From Paenibacillus sp. FJAT-26967 (GTDB taxonomy: Bacteria; Bacillota; Bacilli; Paenibacillales; NBRC-103111), in the NCBI RefSeq assembly GCF_001541095.1, contig NZ_LMXH01000003.1, positions 355,208 to 419,207 of the forward strand: a stretch of DNA of 64,000 nt, written 5' to 3'. The notes beneath the pieces were generated by a model. It ran no database searches. It was not told the origin of the DNA and was given only the letters and a program-made list of their open reading frames with translations. Both the position numbers and the translations under genes were made by a program. Below, piece after piece: positions 32,077 to 40,385 of this stretch. How positions within the stretch are numbered: position 1 is the first letter of the stretch; each line of letters starts with the position of its first letter.

Positions 32077-34443
32077 TTGAAGAACTCGAAAATTTTGCAA
32101 ACGATGGAATTTCATAAAATCACACATAAATTAGGGACTCATGCGGCAACCTCGTTAGGAATCGCGAAAGCAGAAGAGGTGCGTCCTTCAGGCGATTTTA
32201 CAGAAGTAAAACTCCGCCTTCAGGCGACGGATGAAGCCTTTGCAGTCGACCGCCTTAAGGGTGGAGCTCCGTTCGGAGGCATCCGCGATATTCGTGCAGC
32301 GATACACCGCGCGAGGGTTGGCGGTATGCTGAACCCGAGCGAGCTTCTTGATATTTCGACGACCATTTACGGAGGAAGGCGTCTGCGCAAGTTCCTCGAG
32401 ACGATGAACGAGCAGCATCCCATTCCGATGCTTACGGGTTGGGCCGAGCTGTTGAGCGATAACAAAGAGATGGAAGATCGGATCAAAAGCTGTATCGACG
32501 ATAACGCATCGGTGATGGACAGCGCGAGCAGCGATCTGGCGCGTATCCGCAGCGAGTTAAGAAGCGGTGAGGCGCGTGTGCGTGAGAAGCTGGAGCAGAT
32601 GATCCGCAGCACGTCCGTCCAGAAAATGCTCCAGGATGCGCTCGTAACGATGCGTGGAGACCGGTATGTGATTCCGGTCAAGCAGGAATATCGCTCTTCG
32701 TTCGGCGGGATGATCCACGACCAGTCCGCTTCGGGCGCTACTTTATTCATCGAGCCGGAAGCTGTCGTGACGCTCAACAACCGCATTCGTGAGCTGAAGC
32801 TCAAGGAAGAGGCGGAGGTTGAGAAGATTCTGCGCATGCTGACGGCTCAGGTGGCGGAGATATCGGAGGAACTGCTCGCCGATGTCGAGCTGCTTGCCCA
32901 GCTGGACTTTACGTTTGCCAAGGCTGGCCTTGCCCGCGAACTGAAGGCGACCCTCCCGCGGCTGAATGACCGGGGATTCCTGAAGCTTAAGCGCGCACGC
33001 CATCCGCTGATTCCGATGGACAAGGTCGTCCCGATCGATCTGGAGCTGGGCGCAAGCTTCACGACTATTATCGTGACGGGCCCGAACACCGGAGGGAAGA
33101 CGGTTTCGTTGAAGACAGTCGGACTCCTCAGCCTGATGGCCATGTCGGGATTATTTATCCCGGCTGAAGAAGAAAGCGAGCTTTGTGTGTTCGACGGCAT
33201 TTATGCCGATATAGGCGACGAGCAGAGCATCGAACAGAGCCTTAGTACGTTTTCCAGTCATATGACCAACATCATCGGAATTCTGAAGGACATGACGCCC
33301 AAAAGCCTGGTGCTCCTGGATGAGCTTGGAGCCGGTACAGACCCTGCAGAAGGTTCGGCGCTCGCCATCTCCCTTCTGGAGAACATCCACAGGATGGGCT
33401 GCCGGATGATCGCGACCACTCACTACAGCGAGCTCAAAGCGTATGCGTACGAACGGCGCGGCGTCATTAACGCCAGCATGGAGTTCGATGTCCAGACGCT
33501 GAGTCCGACATACCGCCTGCTGGTCGGGGTTCCCGGCCGAAGCAACGCATTCGCGATTGCGGAGCGTCTGGGCCTCCCGCGCGCGATTATCGACAGCGCC
33601 CGCGTACAGGTCAGCGACGAAGACCAGCGCGTCGAGACTATGATCGCCTCGCTGGAGGAGAACCGTCTGACGGCTGAGGCTGAGCGCAATAGCGCGGAGC
33701 AGATCCGCCGCGAGACCGAGCAGCTTCGCGCGTCTCTGACCAAAGAGAGGGAGCGGCTCGAGGAGCAGCGCGACAAGGTGCTTCTCAAGGCGCAGCAGGA
33801 AGCGCAGGACGCCGTAGCCAAAGCCCGCCGCGAAGCGGAAGAGATCATCGCGGATCTGCGCAGGCTCGCGAAAGAAGAGGCCGGCGCCATCAAGGAGCAT
33901 AAGCTCATTGATGCTCGCCGCCGCCTGGATGAAGCGGAGCCTAAGCTCCGCAAGTCCGGAGCGAAACAGCCGCAGCGCACCAGGCAGGCCGATGCCGAGC
34001 CGGGTGATGAGGTCCGGGTGATCAGCCTGGGTCAGAAAGGCCATGTCGTTGACATTGTGAACGCCGCAGAGGTGACCGTCCAGCTCGGCATCATGAAGAT
34101 GAAGGTCAAAAAATCCGATCTTGAAGTGATCAAAGCGGCTCCTCAGAAAAAACCGGTTCAACAAGCCGCGGCTACGGTTAAACGTACTCGTGACGACAAT
34201 ATCCGGATGGAGCTGGATTTGCGGGGCGCTAACGTCGAGGAAGGAATTCTGGACCTGGACCAATTCCTGGATGAGTCGTTCCTGAACAATTTCGGCCAGG
34301 TCTTCGTCATTCACGGTAAAGGCACAGGGGTACTCCGGGCAGGGATTCAAGATTACTTGCGCAGGCACAAACATGTCAAAAGCTTCCGCATAGGTGGATA
34401 TAATGAAGGCGGCAACGGGGTTACGGTAGTCGAGCTTAACTAG
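32077..34443 (+). CDS. mutS2: endonuclease MutS2
   Basis: MutS2 (788 residues from TTG 32077) acts on branched DNA and on stalled or collided ribosomes in different Bacilli. The N-terminal MutS core helices lead to the ATPase domain with Walker A GPNTGGKT (about 335-342), YADIGDEQSIEQSLSTFSSHM, Walker B LVLLDELGAGTDPAEG and ATTHYSELK. A long charged helical linker (about 515-640) and a KOW-like segment (GDEVRVISLGQKGHV) follow. The C-terminal Smr nuclease domain has LDLRG and HGKGTGVLR. I choose TTG because GAGGGAG lies seven bases upstream. The GTG at 32062 sits in the ribosome binding site. Confidence 0.97.
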   Translation: MKNSKILQTMEFHKITHKLGTHAATSLGIAKAEEVRPSGDFTEVKLRLQATDEAFAVDRLKGGAPFGGIRDIRAAIHRARVGGMLNPSELLDISTTIYGGRRLRKFLETMNEQHPIPMLTGWAELLSDNKEMEDRIKSCIDDNASVMDSASSDLARIRSELRSGEARVREKLEQMIRSTSVQKMLQDALVTMRGDRYVIPVKQEYRSSFGGMIHDQSASGATLFIEPEAVVTLNNRIRELKLKEEAEVEKILRMLTAQVAEISEELLADVELLAQLDFTFAKAGLARELKATLPRLNDRGFLKLKRARHPLIPMDKVVPIDLELGASFTTIIVTGPNTGGKTVSLKTVGLLSLMAMSGLFIPAEEESELCVFDGIYADIGDEQSIEQSLSTFSSHMTNIIGILKDMTPKSLVLLDELGAGTDPAEGSALAISLLENIHRMGCRMIATTHYSELKAYAYERRGVINASMEFDVQTLSPTYRLLVGVPGRSNAFAIAERLGLPRAIIDSARVQVSDEDQRVETMIASLEENRLTAEAERNSAEQIRRETEQLRASLTKERERLEEQRDKVLLKAQQEAQDAVAKARREAEEIIADLRRLAKEEAGAIKEHKLIDARRRLDEAEPKLRKSGAKQPQRTRQADAEPGDEVRVISLGQKGHVVDIVNAAEVTVQLGIMKMKVKKSDLEVIKAAPQKKPVQQAAATVKRTRDDNIRMELDLRGANVEEGILDLDQFLDESFLNNFGQVFVIHGKGTGVLRAGIQDYLRRHKHVKSFRIGGYNEGGNGVTVVELN

Positions 34444-34584
34444 ATCTCTGTTCATTGCGTTCTTGCGTTCAGGATCACTTATCTAGGTGGGTCTCAGAGC
34501 CGGCCAGAGGGGCCTGCAGCTGAACGATTTGGCCCCCATACTAAGATTTCTTCCGGATGGTTGAAAAATTATTTTAGGAATGAA

Positions 34585-34610
34585 TGAAACGTAATTGTGG
34601 GTCCCGCGTA
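34585..34610 (+). promoter_or_regulatory. sigma-W-type ECF promoter for the pspA operon
   Basis: TGAAAC and CGTA separated by exactly 16 bases is the canonical sigma-W promoter of B. subtilis. Transcription would begin about 50 bases before the pspA ATG. It predicts induction by cell-envelope stress. Confidence 0.85.
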
Positions 34611-34668
34611 TGAAAAAGTATGGAAAAACAAAATAAGACATTTAAGCGAAAGCGGGAGGTATACCATT

Positions 34669-35343
34669 ATGGGGATTTTTAAACGACTGAGAGACTTAAC
34701 GATGGCTTCAATGAACGACCTGCTTGACAAAGCAGAGGACCCGGTCAAGATGTTGAACCAGTTCCTTAGAGATATGGAGCAAGACATTCAAGAAGCGGAA
34801 GTTGCGGTAGCCAAGCAGATCGCGATCGAGAAGAAATTCAAGCAGCAGTACGAAGAAGCGGAAGAAATGGTAGAAAAGCGTACGGAGCAGGCTATGAAAG
34901 CTCTGGAGCAGGGCAATGAAGATCTCGCCCGCCGCGCCCTTGAAGACAAAAAGGAGCATCAGATCAAGTTTGACGAGATGAAGCGCCAGTTTGATGTCGC
35001 CAAAACCAATGCGGATCAACTTCGCAGCCAGTTGTCTGAAATGAAAGATGAGTTCACGAAACTGAAGAACAAGAAAGACCTGCTGATCGCGCGCGCTGAA
35101 GCTGCCAAAGCTCAGAAGCATATCAACCAGGCGCTGTCGGGCTTCGGTTCGGACAACGCAGCCAAAGGCTTTGACCGCATGTCCGAGAAGGTTCTCCAAA
35201 TGGAAGCCGAGGCACAGGCAAGCAACGAGCTCCGTTCCAAAAGCAAGAGCCTGGATGACGAACTTGACAAGCTCGGCGCGACTGACGGAATCGCAGATGA
35301 ACTGGCGGCTATGAAAGCGAAGCTGGCTGAAAAAAATAAATAA
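34669..35343 (+). CDS. pspA: PspA/IM30 family membrane-stress protein
   Basis: This 224-residue ESCRT-III-like protein forms oligomers on damaged membrane. It opens with the membrane-binding MGIFKRLRDLTMASMNDLLDKAEDPVKMLNQFLRDM, followed by the long helical hairpin (about 30-150) and the conserved EMKDEFTKLKNKKDLLIARAEAAKAQ. The tail is DELDKLGATDGIADELAAMKAKL. The ATG has AGCGGGAGGT ahead at normal spacing. The frame opens 24 codons earlier but without a ribosome binding site. Expression should be governed by the sigma-W-type promoter at 34585, as for B. subtilis pspA. Confidence 0.96.
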   Translation: MGIFKRLRDLTMASMNDLLDKAEDPVKMLNQFLRDMEQDIQEAEVAVAKQIAIEKKFKQQYEEAEEMVEKRTEQAMKALEQGNEDLARRALEDKKEHQIKFDEMKRQFDVAKTNADQLRSQLSEMKDEFTKLKNKKDLLIARAEAAKAQKHINQALSGFGSDNAAKGFDRMSEKVLQMEAEAQASNELRSKSKSLDDELDKLGATDGIADELAAMKAKLAEKNK

Positions 35344-35439
35344 CCGTGCTATAATGGCGGTATGCCTTAACACAGAGACTGGGATTTATTCTCAGTCTCT
35401 TCCCTTGTTTACTACTTTAATACCGGAGGGGGCATACAC

Positions 35440-35859
35440 TTGCATGAAGAGGTGAATCAATTGCTTAGCAATCCTTATTTGGGGGCGCTTGCTTTTTTTT
35501 CTGTCGCGGTTGTTACGGTTGTCGTGTTCCTGACACTATTTGAAATTGTAACGAAGTACAATGACTGGGAAGAAATCAAACGCGGGAATGTATCTGTGGC
35601 AATGGCCACCGGAGGTAAAATATTCGGAATTTGCAACGTATTCCGCTTTGCCATCCTCAACAACGATTCGCTGATCCGTTCTTTGATGTGGGCGGGATTC
35701 GGATTCATTCTGCTGATGGCCGCTTATTTTATCTTTGAGTTTTTGACTCCTTATTTTAAAATAGACGACGAAATAAAAAGGGACAACCGCGCGGTCGGAT
35801 TGCTCTCGATGATGATCTCTGTCTCTCTTTCCTATGTGATTGGAGCTTGCGTTACTTAA
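35440..35859 (+). CDS. DUF350 membrane protein (PspA partner)
   Basis: This 139-residue protein has four membrane helices and the DUF350 pattern LTLFEIVTKYNDWEEIKRGNVSVAMATGGKIFGICNVFRFAI, including the conserved GN-x-AVA-like turn. DUF350 proteins recur next to PspA-family genes (for example E. coli yjfJ and yjfL) and are thought to be membrane partners in envelope stress. The start is TTG 35440 behind CCGGAGGGGG. A short hairpin (AGAGACTG/CAGTCTCT, 35374-35400) and a possible promoter (CTGAAA-N17-TATAAT, 35327-35355) lie between it and pspA, so it may be partly independent of the sigma-W promoter. Confidence 0.9.
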   Translation: MHEEVNQLLSNPYLGALAFFSVAVVTVVVFLTLFEIVTKYNDWEEIKRGNVSVAMATGGKIFGICNVFRFAILNNDSLIRSLMWAGFGFILLMAAYFIFEFLTPYFKIDDEIKRDNRAVGLLSMMISVSLSYVIGACVT

Positions 35860-35922
35860 GATACAGGGACGTTGAAGAGCGGGCCTGGCGTTGTGCTCCG
35901 GTACCGGGAGGGTTACGGGAAA

Positions 35923-36003
35923 ATGAAATATTTATGGGGAATCCTGCTTGCGCTGGCCATCTTGTTCATGGGGCTGGGTGTACGTTATTTGATGGTGCAA
36001 TAG
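35923..36003 (+). CDS. 26-residue single-span membrane micropeptide
   Basis: ATG 35923 opens 26 codons: MKYLWGILLALAILFMGLGV, then six more residues ending MVQ. GGGAGGG lies about 12 bases before the ATG. Residues 4-23 form one membrane helix with a conserved-looking Gly pattern. It lies between the DUF350 gene and the zinc-ribbon gene in the same direction, 64 and 47 bases away. Position, ribosome binding site and hydrophobicity support a real membrane micropeptide, possibly a regulator or subunit of the PspA/DUF350 assembly. Confidence 0.6.
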   Translation: MKYLWGILLALAILFMGLGVRYLMVQ

Positions 36004-36050
36004 GCAGGAGAAGATCTTGGATGAGGAAAGTTAGCTAGGAGGTATGAAGT

Positions 36051-36581
36051 ATGACCGAAATGCGAAAAGAAGAAGAGAAAGAAACGTTGTGTCCCTGGTG
36101 TCAGACGGAAATCGTATGGGACCCCGAGATCGGGCCTGAGGAATCTTGCCCTCACTGCTACAATGAACTGGGCAATTACCGCAGTCTGACCCTCGGCTCC
36201 GAATTGAACGAAGAAGAGGAAGACGAAGACGAAGACGAGAAACCGCAGGCTGCCGATTCCGAGGAAGATTTGCTCTGGGAAGAGGAAAGCGAATATACGG
36301 ATGCGTATGCCGAAGCGGTACTGAGCTGTCTGGATACGCAGGAAGAAGCGCCCGAGTGTTCCTCCTGCCGTGAACTGATGCTGCATGCCGGTACGCAGTC
36401 GTCCGGAGCAGATTATAAAGCCGCAGTTCCGGCGGCATTAGGCAAACCGTTCCTGGACGGCGGTTATAAATTAAATGTATACGTCTGTCCTTCTTGCTTT
36501 AAAGTGGAGACGTTCCTGGATGAAGCGGGAAGAGAGCGTATGCTGGCAGCATTCGGTGTCGAAAAAGATCCGCAGACCTGA
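36051..36581 (+). CDS. acidic protein with two Cys4 zinc-ribbon halves
   Basis: This is a 176-residue soluble protein. Residues 14-40 hold a zinc ribbon (LCPWCQTE ... SCPHCYNE). A low-complexity acidic spacer follows (about 55-85). A second Cys4 pair is made of CSSC (about 102-105) and CPSC (about 148-151), separated by about 42 residues with KLNVYVCPSCFKVETFLDE. I do not recognise a named family. AGCTAGGAGGT precedes the ATG. It is last in the pspA-DUF350-micropeptide run and is closed by a terminator, which suggests an accessory or regulatory role in that cluster. Confidence 0.8.
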   Translation: MTEMRKEEEKETLCPWCQTEIVWDPEIGPEESCPHCYNELGNYRSLTLGSELNEEEEDEDEDEKPQAADSEEDLLWEEESEYTDAYAEAVLSCLDTQEEAPECSSCRELMLHAGTQSSGADYKAAVPAALGKPFLDGGYKLNVYVCPSCFKVETFLDEAGRERMLAAFGVEKDPQT

Positions 36582-36600
36582 GCTGCCCAAAGAAAGTTCA

Positions 36601-36641
36601 ACAAACCGCACGTCCATTACGGACGGTGCGGTTTGTTTTTT
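36601..36641 (+). terminator. Rho-independent terminator
   Basis: ACAAACCGCACGTCC and GGACGGTGCGGTTTGT arms with loop ATTAC, followed by T6. Confidence 0.9.
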
Positions 36642-36737
36642 GTCAGGCGCGGAAGCGGAAGAAATTTGCTTCATTGAAGAGTGCCCCTTTTGGTAACGAT
36701 AAGGAAGAAAAGTTGCCCGAAAGGAAGGGGTTTCTAA

Positions 36738-38066
36738 GTGCAGCAGAACAAAACCCGGCGCCGCTCCCGGTTTATGGCCTGGTTCAGCGGACAGGGGAGC
36801 GGGCAGACAACCGCAGCAAGCCCTGCGGCGTACGTCGAATCACTCAAGCCGGCCGATGAGCCTGCTGCAGCATCGAGACTGGATCGCCAAACGATCCTGC
36901 TGCTGTTTGAGAATACCTTGTACGGGGCGGCCCATGCGTTCTCCGGAACTTTTGTCAGTATTTACTTGTGGAAGGCAAAGAATGATTTTGCGATGATCGG
37001 CTGGTTTGCACTTATTCATCAGCTCAGCACGGCACTGACTTTCTGGCTGGCAGGCAAGTGGGTGAAAGAGCATAACAAGATGAACTGTCTGCGGACAGGT
37101 GTAGCTTTATCCGCTTTCTTTTACATACTCGTTCTTCTGCTGGGTCCCAAAAGTGTCGATTATATTATGCTGCTGGGTATGGTGCAGGGACTAGCCGCGG
37201 GCTTCTTCTGGCTGGCCTTTAACATCGTCTATTTTGAAGTCACAAGCAGAGAAACGAGAGACAGGTTCAATGGGCTGGCCGGGCTTATGGGCGCGGGAGT
37301 CGGCATGCTGGCACCATGGGCATCGGGCTTAATCATTGTTCATATGTCCGGGAATATCGGCTACAAGGTGATTTTCTCCATATCACTGGCTATATTCCTG
37401 CTGGGAGTTGTCGTTAGTTTTTTTCTCAAAAAACGCAAGATTGAAGGGACCTATGACTGGACGTATGGGCTGCGGTGCTTGCGAAGCCCCCGGAATGTCT
37501 GGCGGCCTGTATGCGCGGCTCTCGTCGCTCAAGGATTCCGGGAAGGGGTATTCGGCTTCCTGATCGCCCTTATGGTCTATATCGCGACAACCAGCGAACA
37601 GAAGCTTGGTAATTTTGCGCTCATTACGTCGGGGGTATCTTTCGTCAGTTTCTGGTTTGCTGGTCGGTTCCTAAAGCCGAAGTTCCGGAGCAGGGGGATG
37701 CTGGTAGGCGTGGTTATGGTCATAGTGGTGATTCTTCCATTTTATTGGAAGGTGAACTACTTGACGCTTCTGCTTTTTGGCGTAGGAACGGCCTTGTTTC
37801 TTCCGCTCTATACGATCCCGATGACTTCGTCCGTGTTTGATCTGATCGGCATGAATGAGGAAAGTGTGAGCAGACGGGAGGAATTCGTGGTGCTGCGCGA
37901 GATTTCCATTAATACGGGGAGAATGCTCGGTACGCTGCTGTTTATTATCGTGATTTCCCGCAGCACAGCCCCTGTCGTGATCAATACGCTGCTCCTCCTG
38001 CTGGGCAGCACTCCCTTGATCTCTTGGTTTTTCATGAGAAAAGTGCTCCGGCTCAAAAACTCTTGA
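36738..38066 (+). CDS. MFS transporter
   Basis: This 442-residue protein has about twelve membrane helices. The loop between helices 2 and 3 contains FWLAGKWVKEHNKMNCLRTG, an A-motif-like stretch. The N-terminal cytoplasmic extension of about 45 residues is basic, then Pro/Ala rich (RRRSRFMAWFSGQ). The middle loop KKRKIEGTYDWTYGLRC connects two six-helix halves. The substrate is unknown. The pattern is that of Bacillales YybF/YttB-like carriers, but this is not a firm match. The start is GTG 36738 with GGAAGGGG upstream. A TTGACA box for the next gene overlaps its stop codon. Confidence 0.88.
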   Translation: MQQNKTRRRSRFMAWFSGQGSGQTTAASPAAYVESLKPADEPAAASRLDRQTILLLFENTLYGAAHAFSGTFVSIYLWKAKNDFAMIGWFALIHQLSTALTFWLAGKWVKEHNKMNCLRTGVALSAFFYILVLLLGPKSVDYIMLLGMVQGLAAGFFWLAFNIVYFEVTSRETRDRFNGLAGLMGAGVGMLAPWASGLIIVHMSGNIGYKVIFSISLAIFLLGVVVSFFLKKRKIEGTYDWTYGLRCLRSPRNVWRPVCAALVAQGFREGVFGFLIALMVYIATTSEQKLGNFALITSGVSFVSFWFAGRFLKPKFRSRGMLVGVVMVIVVILPFYWKVNYLTLLLFGVGTALFLPLYTIPMTSSVFDLIGMNEESVSRREEFVVLREISINTGRMLGTLLFIIVISRSTAPVVINTLLLLLGSTPLISWFFMRKVLRLKNS

Positions 38067-38078
38067 CAAGGCCTTAAA

Positions 38079-38105
38079 TTCCTATAAAAATAGTAGGTAT
38101 AGGAA
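38079..38105. promoter_or_regulatory. inverted repeat in the cysK promoter region, possible operator
   Basis: TTCCTATA (38079-38086) and TATAGGAA (38098-38105) form a perfect 8-bp inverted repeat with an 11-base spacer, just downstream of TTGACA at 38063-38068. The location over the -10 region suggests a repressor site. A cysteine-responsive regulator such as CymR would be logical, but I cannot confirm its consensus. Confidence 0.45.
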
Positions 38106-38176
38106 CCGGGCCCGGCAGTAAGCCTTTCAGGTCGGTTTAGAATGGAACGGCAGTATGCATCAGGGAGGAAACGACC

Positions 38177-39103
38177 ATGGGAAAAAAATTAGTGAACAGT
38201 ATTGCGGAGTTAATCGGGGATACACCAGCTGTCAGGCTGAACCGTCTGACAGGGGATGATGATGCGGAAGTCTATGTGAAGCTTGAATATTTCAATCCGA
38301 GCGGCAGTGTAAAAGACCGCGCGGCTTATAATTTAATCGCGCAGGCGGAGAAAGACGGCCTCTTGCAGCCCGGGGCTACGATCATAGAGCCGACGAGCGG
38401 CAACACGGGTATCGGGCTGGCGATGAACGCAGCCGCCAGGGGCTATAAGGCTATCCTGGTCATGCCGGACAATATGACCAAGGAGCGGATTAATCTGCTC
38501 AAGGCCTATGGAGCCGACGTTGTGTTGACTCCGGCCGCGCAGCGGATGCCGGGTGCGATTGCAAAGGCGCTGGAGCTGCAGAAGGAAATTCCCGGCAGCT
38601 ACATTCCGCAGCAGTTCGAGAACAAGGCTAACCCCGATATCCACCGGGTGACGACGGCGCTTGAGATCATCGAGCAGACGGAAGGACGTCTGGACGCGTT
38701 CGTCGCTTCCTCCGGAACGGGCGGCACGATTACCGGGACAGGCGAAGTGCTCCGGGAGCGCATTCCCGGCATCAAGATCTACGTGGTCGAGCCGGCAGGC
38801 TCGCCTGTGCTTTCGGGCGGAGAGCCCGGACCGCACAAGCTTGTCGGGACGAGCCCGGGCTTTGTGCCGGCCATCCTCAACACGGACGTGTACGATGAAA
38901 TCGTACAAGTATCGGATGAGGATGCGGTGCGCACGACGCGCGAGCTGGCCGCCCAAGAAGGCATCTTGGTCGGGCCTTCCGCGGGCGCGACGGTTTGGAC
39001 GGCCATTCAGATTGCCCGCCGGCTCGGTCCGGGCAAGAGGGTGCTGTGCATAGCGCCGGACACTGGGGAGCGGTATTTGAGCTCCGGGGTATTCGGGGAG
39101 TAG
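38177..39103 (+). CDS. cysK: cysteine synthase (O-acetylserine sulfhydrylase)
   Basis: This 308-residue PLP enzyme makes cysteine from O-acetylserine and sulfide. It has the PLP lysine in NPSGSVKDRAA (about residue 44), the substrate loop TSGNTGIGLAM, FVASSGTGGTITGTGE (phosphate-binding loop) and GPSAGATVW near the end. Length and motif order fit CysK. Some family members act on other thiol or amino substrates, which the sequence alone does not settle. GGGAGGAAACGACC precedes the ATG. It is monocistronic and likely controlled through the inverted repeat at 38079. Confidence 0.95.
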   Translation: MGKKLVNSIAELIGDTPAVRLNRLTGDDDAEVYVKLEYFNPSGSVKDRAAYNLIAQAEKDGLLQPGATIIEPTSGNTGIGLAMNAAARGYKAILVMPDNMTKERINLLKAYGADVVLTPAAQRMPGAIAKALELQKEIPGSYIPQQFENKANPDIHRVTTALEIIEQTEGRLDAFVASSGTGGTITGTGEVLRERIPGIKIYVVEPAGSPVLSGGEPGPHKLVGTSPGFVPAILNTDVYDEIVQVSDEDAVRTTRELAAQEGILVGPSAGATVWTAIQIARRLGPGKRVLCIAPDTGERYLSSGVFGE

Positions 39104-39193
39104 ATCGGCAGCACATCCGGCGCCGTTCCTGATAAAACTTGCGAGGAATCAAGACTTTAACTTAGATCAAGACACAAGACAGCCTTACGGTTC

Positions 39194-39252
39194 GTCACGC
39201 CCATCATGCTGATTATCGGCATATTGGGCGTGGCGTCCGGGGGGCTTTTTGT
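39194..39252 (+). terminator. probable terminator after cysK
   Basis: CACGCCCA and TGGGCGTG arms around a 20-base loop. A short GC stretch and TTTTTG follow about a dozen bases later. The spacing to the T-run is longer than usual. Confidence 0.5.
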
Positions 39253-39302
39253 ATAGCAAGAAGATAAATAGCGGGGTTTAAGCGGAATAGTTATTCGTAT
39301 CA

Positions 39303-39331
39303 TTGAATAAAAATACATTATGATGTATAAT
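39303..39331 (+). promoter_or_regulatory. sigma-A promoter of the GNAT-like gene
   Basis: TTGAAT and TATAAT separated by 17 bases, about 40 bases before the ATG at 39372. Confidence 0.65.
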
Positions 39332-39371
39332 TATCGAAGAGGTATTGTGCGAAGAAAGGTGGACTGCAAAG

Positions 39372-39668
39372 ATGATTTCCTTGACGTGTGAAATTCCAAA
39401 ACCATGGATTCTAAATCCCTTCATACAATCGTATACGGAACTGACTCAGCTCAGTGTGGACTACAGACATTTGAAAGAAATCCCCGCCAGTCAATTTATT
39501 TCCGCTTATGAGGATCAGGAGCTGGTAGGTATCGCTTTCGTGGCAGCGAACGGCCAGGCCGAGACGGAGTCCTCCTTGTCGGTAATGATTCTGCCTTCGT
39601 ATCACAAGCGGGGAATTGAAAGCTCCATGCTGCGCCTTTTGAAGGGCAAGCAGAGCCGGGGAGCTTGA
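39372..39668 (+). CDS. short GNAT-like protein, probably truncated or degenerate
   Basis: This 98-residue protein resembles the central part of a GNAT acetyltransferase: a substrate-side strand (ELVGIAFVAAN), strand 4 (SSLSVMILPSYHK) and an acetyl-CoA-loop-like KRGIESSMLRLL. The fold normally needs about 140 or more residues. Here the frame ends shortly after motif A, and the loop lacks the full R-x-x-G-x-G/A pattern. It may be a degenerate enzyme or a C-terminally truncated one. ATG 39372 (GAAAGGTGG nine bases upstream) is preferred to the earlier codon at 39345. Confidence 0.6.
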   Translation: MISLTCEIPKPWILNPFIQSYTELTQLSVDYRHLKEIPASQFISAYEDQELVGIAFVAANGQAETESSLSVMILPSYHKRGIESSMLRLLKGKQSRGA

Positions 39669-39881
39669 AGGCAAGCGGGGTGCCCGGCTGAGGTGAAAAA
39701 TGCATAAGATGTTAAGGCTGCAGAGCGGATGAGCTCCCGGCCTTTTTGTGATTGTGCTTTTTATTGAATTCATACCGGGCTGGGTGTAATATGATAAATA
39801 AAGATTTTATGCTTAAACAAGTTGTGCACGACCATTAAGCTGGATGCGTAAGTGATCATGATCCAAGCAGGAGGTTCGAAG

Positions 39882-40373
39882 ATGAACGATCTTAATCACC
39901 AAATTCTTGAAATCCTCAAAGAAGATTCCCGCCGTAATCCGGCCCTTGTGGCTACTATGCTCGGAATTACAGAGGAAGAGGCGGCATCTGCGATACGTCA
40001 GATGGAAGAAGATCACATTATTGTTAAATATGCGACTGTTTTGAACTGGAGCAAGGTAGACAGCGAGAAAGTAAACGCGCTTATCGAAGTGCAGATTACT
40101 CCTGAACGCGGAACGGGTTTTGACGCCATTGCGGAACGTATCTATTTATATCCGGAAGTGAAGTCCGTTTATCTGATGTCGGGCGCGTATGATCTGCTTG
40201 TCGAAATCGAAGGCCGGACACTTAGAGAAGTATCTTCGTTCGTTTCCAATAAGCTCTCCACGCTGGACCGGGTACTTTCGACCAAGACTCATTTTATTCT
40301 AAAAAAATACAAACAGGACGGGATCATTTTTGATGACCATGAGGATGATCATCGGATGCTGGTCTCGCCATAA
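39882..40373 (+). CDS. Lrp/AsnC-family transcriptional regulator
   Basis: This 163-residue regulator has an N-terminal winged helix (NHQILEILKEDSRRNPALVATMLGITEEEAASAIRQME) and a C-terminal RAM effector domain (VYLMSGAYDLLVEIEGRTLREVSSFVSNKLSTLDRVLSTKTHF). Lrp/AsnC proteins sense amino acids. ATG 39882 has GGAGG nine bases upstream, and the earlier in-frame codon at 39852 is rejected. Its stop is 12 bases before the aminotransferase, an arrangement repeated in many Bacillales, so it probably belongs to the same operon and may control it. Confidence 0.94.
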   Translation: MNDLNHQILEILKEDSRRNPALVATMLGITEEEAASAIRQMEEDHIIVKYATVLNWSKVDSEKVNALIEVQITPERGTGFDAIAERIYLYPEVKSVYLMSGAYDLLVEIEGRTLREVSSFVSNKLSTLDRVLSTKTHFILKKYKQDGIIFDDHEDDHRMLVSP

Positions 40374-40385
40374 AGGACGATGACG

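Noticed and set aside
33151..34455. 434-residue minus-strand open frame opposite mutS2
   Set aside because: mutS2 on the plus strand has complete MutS and Smr motifs. The opposite frame shows no recognisable domain and arises from GC-rich codon bias.
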